64,000 nucleotides of DNA from Actinomycetales bacterium SN12 (GTDB lineage Bacteria; Actinomycetota; Actinomycetes; Actinomycetales; Microbacteriaceae), in contig PJCV01000001.1 in NCBI GenBank assembly GCA_002837415.1, positions 558,001-622,000 of the forward strand, given 5' to 3'. A program made the position numbers and the translations under genes. The notes under the pieces are model-generated. The model saw nothing but the letters and a program-made list of their open reading frames with translations. It made no database searches and was not told the origin of the DNA. Shown piece by piece: positions 18,966-26,709 of this stretch. The first letter of the stretch is position 1. Every line of letters begins with the position of its first letter.

Positions 18966-19352
18966 TCAGTGCTCGTCCTGACGCCGATCCCAGCGGTCGT
19001 TCATGCGATCCATGAACGAGGAGTCCCGCGTCTTCGCGCCGCGAGCCCTCGTCGGCGACCCGGCGGGTGCGGTTCTGCGCACCGGGGTGAAAGCCAGGAT
19101 CGCGCCGCCCAGCATGGCGAGGAAGGCGACCACACCGAGGATGATGCTGCCGATCGCACCGAGTCTCTCGCCCGCCGCGACGGCAGCGACGAGACCGCCG
19201 ATGCCGGCGAGCAGCAGAAGCGCGCCGTAGACCAGGTTGCGGTAGCTGAGAGCACGGTCGCCGGAAGGCGCCGTGACGACATCCGCGTCGTGCTGAAGAA
19301 GATGGCGTTCCATCTCGTCGAGCATGCGCTGCTCTTGTTCTGAAAGAGGCAT
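18966..19352 (-). CDS. DUF3040 family membrane protein
   Basis: A 128-residue protein: an N-terminal amphipathic region (MPLSEQEQRMLDEMERHLL), then two hydrophobic helices at about 42 to 62 and 68 to 88, then a basic tail. This matches DUF3040, an actinobacterial family of unknown function often found near mraZ. ATG at 19352 is preferred over the upstream TTG because GAGGGGG sits six bases before it. It is transcribed divergently from the polyprenyl synthase gene. Confidence 0.8.
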   Translation of the reverse strand: MPLSEQEQRMLDEMERHLLQHDADVVTAPSGDRALSYRNLVYGALLLLAGIGGLVAAVAAGERLGAIGSIILGVVAFLAMLGGAILAFTPVRRTAPAGSPTRARGAKTRDSSFMDRMNDRWDRRQDEH

Positions 19353-19435
19353 GTCCAACCCCCTCGGTTCGGTCAGCCAAGTCTACCCGCGTGCGAGGCG
19401 GTCGGCTAGCCGAGCGTCGCCGGATTGTCTGCATC

Positions 19436-19441
19436 TAGGCT
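19436..19441 (+). promoter_or_regulatory. -10 hexamer of a leaderless start (polyprenyl synthase)
   Basis: TAGGCT ends seven bases before the GTG at 19449 and no ribosome-binding site is seen. Confidence 0.6.
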
Positions 19442-19448
19442 GGGAATC

Positions 19449-20525
19449 GTGTCATCCTCCCTCGTCATCGACGCCGTCGCAGAGAGACTCGACCGCTTCG
19501 TGCAGAGCATCCGCTCGCGAAGCGCGGAATACGGTCCCGACGCTGAGCTGTTCCTGGACGCTGCTGTCTCCACCCTGCAGGGCGGAAAGCGGCTCCGTGC
19601 GCGCTTCGCACACGCGGGCTGGCTCGCGGCGGCGGGCGGCAGCATGACGACGGATGCCGCCCTGTGGGGTCTCGGCGCGGCACTGGAGGTCTTCCAGTCG
19701 GCGGCTCTCGTGCACGACGACCTGATCGACAACTCCGATACGCGCCGCGGGCGCCCGGCGTCTCACCGCGCGCTGGAGGCCGCCCATCGCGACGCCGGAT
19801 GGCACGGCGATGCCGCGGCCTTCGGCCGCTCGACGGCAGTGCTGCTCGGCGACCTCCTCGTCGCCTGGAGCGACGACCTGCTCGAGGAGAGCCTCATCGG
19901 GCATCCGCATGCGGCTCCGACGCGCACCGAGTACGCCCGGATGCGACGCGACGTCACGGTCGGCCAGATGCTCGACGTGACGGAGGAGTCGGCATGGAGC
20001 GTGAACCCGCCCGCCTCTCTTCTCGAGCGCGCGCTGCGCGTGGCTGCTCTGAAGTCCGCGCGCTACAGCGTCGAGCAGCCGATCCTCCTCGGCGCGACTC
20101 TCGGGGGCGCCGACCAGCGGCTGCTGGTGCGGCTGCGAGCCTTCGGGCATCCGGTCGGCATGGCGTTCCAGCTGCGCGACGACATGCTCGGCGTCTTCGG
20201 AGACCCGGCGGTCACGGGCAAGCCGGCCGGCGACGACCTTCGCGAGGGCAAGCGCACCGCGCTCATCGCGATCGCGCGTGAGACCCTGCCGCCGGATGCC
20301 CGTGCGCACCTCGACGCGCGCATCGGCGACCCCGACCTCACCGCGGACGAGGTCGTTCAGCTTCAGGAGCTGATCCGCGAGACGGGCGCGGCAGATCGGG
20401 TCGAGCAGATGATCGCGGAGTACAGCGACGCCGCCGTGCGAGCTCTCCGCGACGCCGAGGTGGGTGCGACGGCATCTCAGGCCCTGCAGAGCCTGGCCGA
20501 GGCCGCGATCGCGCGATCGGCCTGA
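19449..20525 (+). CDS. Polyprenyl diphosphate synthase
   Basis: Trans-isoprenyl diphosphate synthase of 358 residues that condenses isopentenyl diphosphate with allylic diphosphates. The first aspartate-rich motif DDLID is at residues 90 to 94 and the second, reduced to DDMLGVFGD, near 244. Chain length is not evident; candidates are GGPP or longer. GTG at 19449 is chosen because a TAGGCT hexamer lies seven bases upstream; a TTG at 19425 is in frame. The neighbourhood (idsA2, Rv2175c, pknL, aroG order) recalls M. tuberculosis. Confidence 0.88.
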   Translation: MSSSLVIDAVAERLDRFVQSIRSRSAEYGPDAELFLDAAVSTLQGGKRLRARFAHAGWLAAAGGSMTTDAALWGLGAALEVFQSAALVHDDLIDNSDTRRGRPASHRALEAAHRDAGWHGDAAAFGRSTAVLLGDLLVAWSDDLLEESLIGHPHAAPTRTEYARMRRDVTVGQMLDVTEESAWSVNPPASLLERALRVAALKSARYSVEQPILLGATLGGADQRLLVRLRAFGHPVGMAFQLRDDMLGVFGDPAVTGKPAGDDLREGKRTALIAIARETLPPDARAHLDARIGDPDLTADEVVQLQELIRETGAADRVEQMIAEYSDAAVRALRDAEVGATASQALQSLAEAAIARSA

Positions 20526-20561
20526 ACCGGCGCTGCAGTCAGGGACTCGGACCGGCAGACC

Positions 20562-20906
20562 TCAGGCGAGAGTTCGCGCGACGCGACGGACCGCGCTCTT
20601 GTGCCCGGCGAGAAGCGCGGCGATCGGCGTGCGGCCGAGCGTCTCCTCCTCCGCGAGCAGCCAGTCGATGATCTCGTCGTCAGAGAACGAGGCGTCCTGC
20701 AGGGCCATGATCGTGCCGCGCAGCGACGAGAGCGGACGCCCGTCGACGATGAACACGGCCGGCACGGCGAATGCGCCGTTGCGACGCGAGCCGATCAGGT
20801 AGTGCTCGTCGATCAGCCGACGCACGCGGCTGGGCGTCTCATCGAGCGCCTCCACGAGTTCGGGAATCGTCAGCCAGGCAGAGGGATCAGCAGCGTTCTC
20901 ACACAC
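20562..20906 (-). CDS. Rv2175c-like DNA-binding protein
   Basis: A 114-residue protein with an N-terminal winged-helix-like segment (WLTIPELVEALDETPSRVRRLIDE) and a C-terminal domain ending GHKSAVRRVARTLA. This matches the actinobacterial Rv2175c family. In M. tuberculosis Rv2175c is a substrate of the adjacent kinase PknL; here a Ser/Thr kinase lies 1.5 kb away at 22371, so regulation by phosphorylation is plausible but inferred. The start is GTG. Confidence 0.75.
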   Translation of the reverse strand: MCENAADPSAWLTIPELVEALDETPSRVRRLIDEHYLIGSRRNGAFAVPAVFIVDGRPLSSLRGTIMALQDASFSDDEIIDWLLAEEETLGRTPIAALLAGHKSAVRRVARTLA

Positions 20907-20983
20907 CCTCCCACTATCTCATCCGCGACGCGGCGCAGCGCATCAGACCACTCAGAACACTCCAGTCACAGACTCAACATCTG

Positions 20984-21012
20984 TTGACATCCGTTTACAT
21001 GCGTGTCAGCGT
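20984..21012 (+). promoter_or_regulatory. Putative sigma-70-type promoter of the LysM protein gene
   Basis: A consensus -35 TTGACA at 20984-20989 is followed after 17 bases by CAGCGT, a weak -10. It gives a leader of about 60 bases before the ATG at 21077. Confidence 0.45.
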
Positions 21013-21076
21013 TTCACTGGATCGAAGCGCGCTTCTGGGAATCGAGCGCCTCTGGGGACCACGGGAGAGAGACGAC

Positions 21077-22288
21077 ATGCACATCATCAACCCGCGCACC
21101 GCGACGATGCGGATCACCGCGCCGGCCGCCGTCGTCGGCACTCTGGCAGCGGCCCTGACCGCCGCACCCGCCGCTGCGGAGGAGATCCGGGCGACCGCGG
21201 TGGCGAGTCACACGCCGAGCATGCGCGCGCTCTCGTCCGCCGGTCGCGCTCCGCACGCCGCCGTTCGGCCGGCCGTCGCTCTGCCCTCCGACTACACGAT
21301 CCAGCCGGGCGACACGATCTCATCGGTGGCCGCACGACACGGTGTCGCCACCGCCGACCTGCTCGCCTGGAACGGCCTGGGCTGGCGATCGGTGATCTTC
21401 CCCGGCCAGACGCTGCACCTCTCCCCCGCGTCTGCACCGCAGAGCGCACCCGCTCCGGCGACTCCCGCCGCTCCCGCGACGTCGGCCTCGCACACGGTCG
21501 TCCCCGGCGACACGGTCTTCGGGATCGCGAAGAGATACGGCACGACGGTCTCGGCGATCATGTCGATCAACGGCCTGGGTGGCTCCGCCATGATCACACC
21601 GGGGCAGATCCTGCGCATCGCCGCGACCCCGGCGGCCGCCGCCCCGGCGACGCCCGCCCCCGCTCCGCCCGCCGCCGCCGCGCCGGCCGCGCACACCGTC
21701 GCCGCGGGTGACACGCTCTACGGGATCGCGCGGAAGTACGGCACCAGCGTGGGCGTCCTGCTGCAGGCGAACGGCCTCGGCGAGGGCAGCATCATCTATC
21801 CGGGGCAGGCCCTTCGACTGGCAGCACCGGCCCCGGCACCGACAGCGGCAACCACAGCGACGACCGAGCAGCGCTCGGCGGCGCTGGACGCCACCCAGGC
21901 CGCACACGCCGCTCACATCGTCCGGATCGGCCGCGAGCTCGGCGTGCCGGATCGCGGGATCGCGATCGCGCTCGCCACCGCGATGGTCGAGTCGTCGATG
22001 CGCAATCTCGACCACGGCGACCGCGACTCGCTGGGCCTCTTCCAGCAGCGTCCGAGCCAGGGCTGGGGCACGCCTGCGCAGGCGATGGATGCCGACCGCA
22101 GCATCCGCGTGTTCTACGGCGGGCCCGGCAACCCCAACGGCACCACGACCCGCGGGCTGCTCGACATCCCCGGCTGGCAGGAGATGCCGTTCACGGTCGC
22201 GGCCCAGGCCGTGCAGGTGTCGGCCTATCCCGATCGATACGGGACGTGGGAGCTGCAGGCCACCCAATGGCTCGCCGCACTGCGATGA
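21077..22288 (+). CDS. Secreted LysM protein with lytic transglycosylase-like C-terminus
   Basis: A 403-residue exported protein. A signal peptide covers about residues 1 to 35 (Ala-rich, cleavage near AAPAAAEE). Three LysM domains follow, starting YTIQPGDTIS, HTVVPGDTVF and HTVAAGDTLY, separated by Pro/Ala linkers, for binding peptidoglycan. The C-terminal 130 residues hold ALATAMVESSMRNLDHG and DSLGLFQQRPSQGWG, resembling a transglycosylase fold with a candidate catalytic Glu in VESS. ATG at 21077 follows GGGAGAGAGACGAC. It lies between Rv2175c-like and kinase genes, which suggests a shared wall-growth theme. Confidence 0.85.
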   Translation: MHIINPRTATMRITAPAAVVGTLAAALTAAPAAAEEIRATAVASHTPSMRALSSAGRAPHAAVRPAVALPSDYTIQPGDTISSVAARHGVATADLLAWNGLGWRSVIFPGQTLHLSPASAPQSAPAPATPAAPATSASHTVVPGDTVFGIAKRYGTTVSAIMSINGLGGSAMITPGQILRIAATPAAAAPATPAPAPPAAAAPAAHTVAAGDTLYGIARKYGTSVGVLLQANGLGEGSIIYPGQALRLAAPAPAPTAATTATTEQRSAALDATQAAHAAHIVRIGRELGVPDRGIAIALATAMVESSMRNLDHGDRDSLGLFQQRPSQGWGTPAQAMDADRSIRVFYGGPGNPNGTTTRGLLDIPGWQEMPFTVAAQAVQVSAYPDRYGTWELQATQWLAALR

Positions 22289-22358
22289 CTCGCCCATCGT
22301 CACCGGATCGAAACCCGTCCATGGTGCGCCGTTGCCTGTTCACCCGGCCTGTTCTTCA

Positions 22359-22364
22359 TAGACT
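22359..22364 (+). promoter_or_regulatory. -10 hexamer of a leaderless start (PASTA kinase)
   Basis: TAGACT lies six bases before the GTG at 22371, with no ribosome-binding site. Confidence 0.6.
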
Positions 22365-22370
22365 CGACCT

Positions 22371-24320
22371 GTGAACACTCCGCAGGCCGACCCGCTCATC
22401 GGGCGGCTTGTCGACGGCCGGTACCGTGTTCGTGCGCGAATCGCGCGCGGCGGCATGGCCACCGTCTATGTGGCGACGGACATGCGCCTCGAACGACGCA
22501 TCGCGCTCAAGGTGATGCACGCGCATCTCAGTGATGACTCGGCGTTCCAGAGCCGTTTCATCCAGGAGGCCCGAGCCGCCGCGCGACTCGCGGATCCGCA
22601 TGTGGTGAACGTGTTCGATCAGGGTCAGGACGGCGAGCTCGCCTACCTGGTCATGGAGTACCTCCCCGGCATCACCCTGCGTGAGCTCATGCGCGAGCAG
22701 AAGCGACTCACAATCACGCAGACGATCACGATCATGGACGCGATCCTCTCGGGTCTCGCCGCCGCTCACGGGGCCGGAATCGTGCACCGCGACGTGAAGC
22801 CCGAGAACGTGCTGCTGGCCGAGGACGGCCGCATCAAGATCGGGGACTTCGGACTCGCGCGGGCGACGACGGCGAACACGGCCACCGGCGCGCAGCTGCT
22901 CGGCACGATCGCCTATCTCGCCCCAGAACTCGTCACCCGCGGGACCGCCGACGCTCGCAGTGACATCTACGCCCTGGGCATCATGCTGTACGAGATGCTC
23001 GTCGGCGAGCAGCCGTACAAGGGCGAGCAGCCCATGCAGATCGCCTTCCAGCACGCCACCGAGCAGGTGCCACGGCCGAGCGCGCGCAACCCCTCCGTTC
23101 CGGAACGGCTCGACGAGCTGGTGCTGTGGGCCACTGAGAAGTCACCCGACGACCGGCCGCTCGACGCCAAGGCGATGCTCACGCGTCTGCGGGAGATCGA
23201 GCGCGAGATCGGCGTCGCACCCGCCCCGACCGCGACCGACGCGCCCTCGGGCGAGTACGACTCCGGCTCGGTCACGAAGATCCTGCCCGGCACGGCCCTG
23301 CTGCCGGCCCCGGTCGAGGACGTCGCGGAATCCGTCGACAACGCGACGCGGCTGCGTCGCCGCACGGCCCGTCGTCGTTCGACCGGCACGGCGCTGCTCA
23401 CCGTCGTGCTGCTGCTCGCGGTGCTCGCGGGCGGCGTCGGATGGTGGTTCGGATCGGGCCCCGGCTCGCTCATCGCCGTTCCGTCGGTCGCGGGCCAGAC
23501 CTACGAGGATGCCGCTGCCGCCGTCACCGCGGAGGGCCTGGTTCCCGAGAGGGCCGAGCAGCCGTCGATCGACGTCGATGCAGGGCTCATCATCGAGTCC
23601 GCGCCCGGCGAGGGAGAGCGGGTCGAGAAGGACAGCACGGTGACGCTCGTCGTCTCCACCGGCCCCGCTCAGCACGAGCTGCCGGCACTGCGCGACAAGA
23701 GCGCCGACGAGGTGCGCAGCCTGCTGGCCGAGAACCGCGTGAACGTCTCGGATGACGTCGAGGAGTACTTCGACGAGCTCGACAAGGGTCTCGTGCTCAA
23801 CGTGCGCATCACGCCGCGTGACCAGGGCGAGGCGTACGCCTGCGCCGACGGCTGCACGGTGTTCGAGGACGACACGGCTCTCATCCAGCTCTCACTCGGA
23901 CCTGTGCCCGAGGTCACCGGTCGACCACTCGACGAGGCGGTGCGCGAGCTCGAGGACGCAGACCTGAAGGTCGCCGATGAGCGACCCGAGGACTGGAGCG
24001 AGTCGGTCGCCAAGGGATCGGTCATCTCGCAGAGCGCCGAGCGTCCCGGCGGCGGCCCCTGGCGCCGCGGCGACACCGTGACCCTGACCGTCTCGAAGGG
24101 TCCGCAGCCGCTGCCCATCCCCGACGTCAAGGGCAAGACGGTCCGTCAGGCGGTCGATGCGCTGAAGGGCGCCGGCTTCAAGGTGAATCCCACGATCGAG
24201 GACATCGAGCTGCCGCTGGGCGGCAAGTACTGGGACGTATACAAGGTGTGCAGCTACGACCCGAACGGCAGCGCAGCGCGCGGCACGACGGTCACGCTCA
24301 CCCCAGGATTCTTCTGCTGA
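22371..24320 (+). CDS. PASTA-domain serine/threonine protein kinase
   Basis: Membrane kinase of 649 residues. The cytoplasmic kinase domain (about 18 to 280) has the glycine loop ARGGMATV, Lys47, HRDVKPEN at 139 to 146, DFG at 159 to 161 and APE at 184 to 186. A membrane helix at about 339 to 361 leads to four extracellular PASTA repeats starting near 369, 437, 513 and 583, which bind muropeptides or lipid II in PknB-type kinases. The second PASTA has an unusual Cys pair (YACADGCTV). Position next to the Rv2175c-like gene resembles pknL, though mycobacterial PknL lacks PASTA repeats. The stop codon falls in the first unit of a 17-bp tandem repeat. Confidence 0.93.
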   Translation: MNTPQADPLIGRLVDGRYRVRARIARGGMATVYVATDMRLERRIALKVMHAHLSDDSAFQSRFIQEARAAARLADPHVVNVFDQGQDGELAYLVMEYLPGITLRELMREQKRLTITQTITIMDAILSGLAAAHGAGIVHRDVKPENVLLAEDGRIKIGDFGLARATTANTATGAQLLGTIAYLAPELVTRGTADARSDIYALGIMLYEMLVGEQPYKGEQPMQIAFQHATEQVPRPSARNPSVPERLDELVLWATEKSPDDRPLDAKAMLTRLREIEREIGVAPAPTATDAPSGEYDSGSVTKILPGTALLPAPVEDVAESVDNATRLRRRTARRRSTGTALLTVVLLLAVLAGGVGWWFGSGPGSLIAVPSVAGQTYEDAAAAVTAEGLVPERAEQPSIDVDAGLIIESAPGEGERVEKDSTVTLVVSTGPAQHELPALRDKSADEVRSLLAENRVNVSDDVEEYFDELDKGLVLNVRITPRDQGEAYACADGCTVFEDDTALIQLSLGPVPEVTGRPLDEAVRELEDADLKVADERPEDWSESVAKGSVISQSAERPGGGPWRRGDTVTLTVSKGPQPLPIPDVKGKTVRQAVDALKGAGFKVNPTIEDIELPLGGKYWDVYKVCSYDPNGSAARGTTVTLTPGFFC

Positions 24321-24388
24321 CAGCGCTCTTCTGCTGACAGCGCTCTTCTGCTGACAGCGCCCTTCTGCTGACAGCGCTCTTCTGCTGA
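24312..24388 (+). repeat. 17-bp tandem repeat over the kinase stop codon
   Basis: Five copies of TTCTGCTGA start at 24312, 24329, 24346, 24363 and 24380; the unit is TTCTGCTGACAGCGCTC, with one C/T change in the fourth. The TGA of the first copy is the stop codon of the kinase. Because the stop is in the first unit, changes in copy number would not alter the protein. Confidence 0.9.
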
Positions 24389-24408
24389 TTCGGCATCCGC
24401 CCGCATGA

Positions 24409-24445
24409 CGAGAGCGGCCGCCCGGGATCCGGACGGCCGCTCTCG
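24409..24445. terminator. Bidirectional terminator hairpin
   Basis: A perfect 12-bp stem, CGAGAGCGGCCG and CGGCCGCTCTCG, with a 13-base loop lies between the convergent kinase and DAHP synthase genes. No long U tract follows on either strand. Confidence 0.65.
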
Positions 24446-24472
24446 TATGTGCGATCGAGGTCGCCGGAGAGC

Positions 24473-25810
24473 TCAGCGCTTCTCGAGCTCCTCCGCGACG
24501 AGGAAGGCGAGTTCGAGGCTCTGCATGTGGTTCAGGCGCGGGTCGCACAGGCTCTCGTACCGGGTCGCGAGACCCGCCTCGTCGATCTGCTCCGAGCCGC
24601 CGAGGCACTCGGTGACGTCGTCGCCGGTCAGCTCGACATGGATGCCCCCGGGGAACGTGCCCACCACGCGGTGAGCCTCGAAGAAGCCACGGACCTCGTC
24701 GACGACGTCGTCGAAGCGTCGCGTCTTGTAGCCGCTGGGCGTGGTGATGCCGTTGCCGTGCATGGGGTCGGTGACCCAGAGCGGCGTGGCACCGGAGTCC
24801 TTCACCGCCTCGAGCAGCGGGGGAAGGGCATCCCGGATCTTCCCCGAGCCCATCCGAGTGATGAAGGTGAGCCGACCCGGCTCGCGGTTCGGGTCGAGCT
24901 TGTCGATCAGCGCGAGCGCCGTCTCGGGAGTCGTCGTCGGACCGAGCTTGACGCCGATGGGGTTGCGGATGCGCGAGAAGTAGTCGACGTGTGCGCCATC
25001 CAGCTCGCGGGTGCGCTCCCCCACCCACAGGAAGTGCGCCGAGGTGTTGTAGGGAGTTCCGGTGCGCGAGTCGATGCGCGTCATCGGGCTCTCGTAGTCC
25101 ATCAGCAGGCCCTCGTGACCCGTGAAGAACTCGACGCGCCTGAGCTCTTCGAAGTCAGCGCCGGCCGCCTCCATGAACTTGATGGCGCGATCGATCTCGG
25201 CCGCCATCCGCTCGTAGCGCTGGTTGGCGGGGTTCTGCGCGAAGCCTTTGTTCCATGAGTGCACCTCGCGCAGGTCGGCGAAGCCGCCCTGCGTGAACGC
25301 GCGGATGAGGTTCAGTGTCGACGCGGCCATGTGGTAGCCCTGCAGCAGGCGACCGGGGTCGGGCTGCCGCGAGTTCTCGGTGAAGTCGTAGCCGTTGACG
25401 ATGTCGCCGCGGTAGGCGGGCAGCGTGACGTCGCCCCGGGTCTCGGTGTCGCTCGAACGCGGCTTGGCGAACTGACCCGCCATACGCCCCATCTTCACGA
25501 CCGGCATCGAAGCGCCGTATGTGAGCACGACCGCCATCTGCAGCACCGTCTTGATCCGGTTGCGGATCTGGTCGGCCGTGGCCCCGGCGAAGGTCTCGGC
25601 GCAGTCGCCGCCCTGCAGCAGGAAGGCGTGTCCGGATGCCGCGCGGGCGAGCCGCGCGCGGAGATTGTCGACCTCACCCGCGAACACGAGCGGCGGAAGC
25701 GCGGCCAGCTGAGTCGACACCTCGGCGGTGCGCTCGGCATCGGGCCACTGCGGCTGCTGCTTGATGGGAAGGGATCGCCACGCGTCGAGTTCGGGGTGCG
25801 AGGGAAGCAT
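24473..25810 (-). CDS. aroG: Class II 3-deoxy-7-phosphoheptulonate synthase
   Basis: Plant-like class II DAHP synthase of 445 residues, the first step of the shikimate pathway, condensing phosphoenolpyruvate with erythrose 4-phosphate. Family stretches GHAFLLQGGDCAETF, KMGRMAGQFAKPRS, and WVTDPMHGNG with the following NGITTPSGYKTR are present, giving metal ligands Cys, His, Glu and Asp. A TAAGCT hexamer lies seven bases before the ATG, suggesting a leaderless mRNA. Confidence 0.93.
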   Translation of the reverse strand: MLPSHPELDAWRSLPIKQQPQWPDAERTAEVSTQLAALPPLVFAGEVDNLRARLARAASGHAFLLQGGDCAETFAGATADQIRNRIKTVLQMAVVLTYGASMPVVKMGRMAGQFAKPRSSDTETRGDVTLPAYRGDIVNGYDFTENSRQPDPGRLLQGYHMAASTLNLIRAFTQGGFADLREVHSWNKGFAQNPANQRYERMAAEIDRAIKFMEAAGADFEELRRVEFFTGHEGLLMDYESPMTRIDSRTGTPYNTSAHFLWVGERTRELDGAHVDYFSRIRNPIGVKLGPTTTPETALALIDKLDPNREPGRLTFITRMGSGKIRDALPPLLEAVKDSGATPLWVTDPMHGNGITTPSGYKTRRFDDVVDEVRGFFEAHRVVGTFPGGIHVELTGDDVTECLGGSEQIDEAGLATRYESLCDPRLNHMQSLELAFLVAEELEKR

Positions 25811-25817
25811 GTGCTCA

Positions 25818-25823
25818 AGCTTA
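25818..25823 (-). promoter_or_regulatory. -10 hexamer of a leaderless start (DAHP synthase)
   Basis: On the minus strand TAAGCT is followed by seven bases and the ATG at 25810. Confidence 0.6.
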
Positions 25824-25895
25824 GTGTCCGCTCACAGCGCCGATCGGCGCTGTGACGGGACGACCGAGGCCCGTCGATGGAGTCGGTTGCGCCGG

Positions 25896-26594
25896 TCAGG
25901 GGCGACCGGGTGCACCGGCGGGCAGGCGGTCCTTCACGGTGGATGCGTACACGTCGTCGTACCGCTGGGCGCCCAGGCGCTGCAACGCGATCATGATCTC
26001 GTCGGTGACCGCTCTGAGGATGTAACGGTCGTTCTCCATGCCCTCATAGCGCGAGAAGTCGAGCGGCTCGCCGATGACGATTCCCACGCGCATGATGTTC
26101 GGCACGCGCTGGCCGATCGGCATGGCGGTGTCGGTGTCGACCATGACCACCGGGATCACCGGGACCTTCGCCTCCAGTGCCATGCGCGCGATCCCGGTGC
26201 GCCCTCGGTAGAGCCGGCCGTCGGGACTGCGCGTGCCCTCCGGGTAGATGCCGAGCAGGTCGCCACGTCCCAGGATCTGCAGGCCCGTGTTCAGGGATGC
26301 CTCGGAGGCCTTTCCTCCTGAGCGGTCGATGGGGATCTGGCCCGTGCCCTTCATGAAGACCCTGGTCGCCCAGCCCTTCGGCCCTCGGCCGGTGAAGTAG
26401 TCGCTCTTGGCGAGGAAGGACATGGGCCGGTCGATGAGCAGCGGCAGGAAGATCGAGTCGGCGAAAGACAGATGATTGCTCGCCAGAATGGCCGCACCGC
26501 TGGTGGGGACGTTGTCTCGCCCCACGATCCAGGGTCGGAAGATCGCCTTGACCAGCGGACCGATCGCGACGTACTTCATCAGCCAGTAGAACAT
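25896..26594 (-). CDS. 1-acyl-sn-glycerol-3-phosphate acyltransferase (PlsC family)
   Basis: Acyltransferase of 232 residues. The catalytic NHLSFADS (the H-x4-D motif) is near residue 40, the FMKGTGQIPIDR and YPEGTRSPDGRL motifs bind the acceptor phosphate, and VPVIPVVMV is the fourth block. It should acylate lysophosphatidate or a related lipid at the membrane. It is divergent from the acyl-CoA ligase gene 115 bases away, which may supply its acyl-CoA. TAGACT lies seven bases before the ATG. Confidence 0.88.
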   Translation of the reverse strand: MFYWLMKYVAIGPLVKAIFRPWIVGRDNVPTSGAAILASNHLSFADSIFLPLLIDRPMSFLAKSDYFTGRGPKGWATRVFMKGTGQIPIDRSGGKASEASLNTGLQILGRGDLLGIYPEGTRSPDGRLYRGRTGIARMALEAKVPVIPVVMVDTDTAMPIGQRVPNIMRVGIVIGEPLDFSRYEGMENDRYILRAVTDEIMIALQRLGAQRYDDVYASTVKDRLPAGAPGRP

Positions 26595-26601
26595 CGTGGG
26601 A

Positions 26602-26607
26602 AGTCTA
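26602..26607 (-). promoter_or_regulatory. -10 hexamer of a leaderless start (PlsC-like)
   Basis: On the minus strand TAGACT is followed by seven bases and the ATG at 26594. Confidence 0.6.
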
Positions 26608-26665
26608 GCCCCGAGGCGACATCGGCGACCGAGTTTCTTCCAAGTTGCGACTGGGTCTCATGCCA

Positions 26666-26671
26666 TAGACT
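26666..26671 (+). promoter_or_regulatory. -10 hexamer upstream of the acyl-CoA ligase gene
   Basis: TAGACT lies 38 bases before the GTG at 26710, giving a normal leader that includes an AAGGAG ribosome-binding site. A TTGCGA 15 bases upstream may be the -35. Confidence 0.45.
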
Positions 26672-26709
26672 TCAGGGATACCCGTCCGTTCGGTGCCGAA
26701 GGAGCTGCC

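Noticed and set aside
24312..24388. Possible CRISPR array
   Set aside because: Repeats are directly adjacent with no unique spacers and the unit is only 17 bp; no cas genes are nearby.
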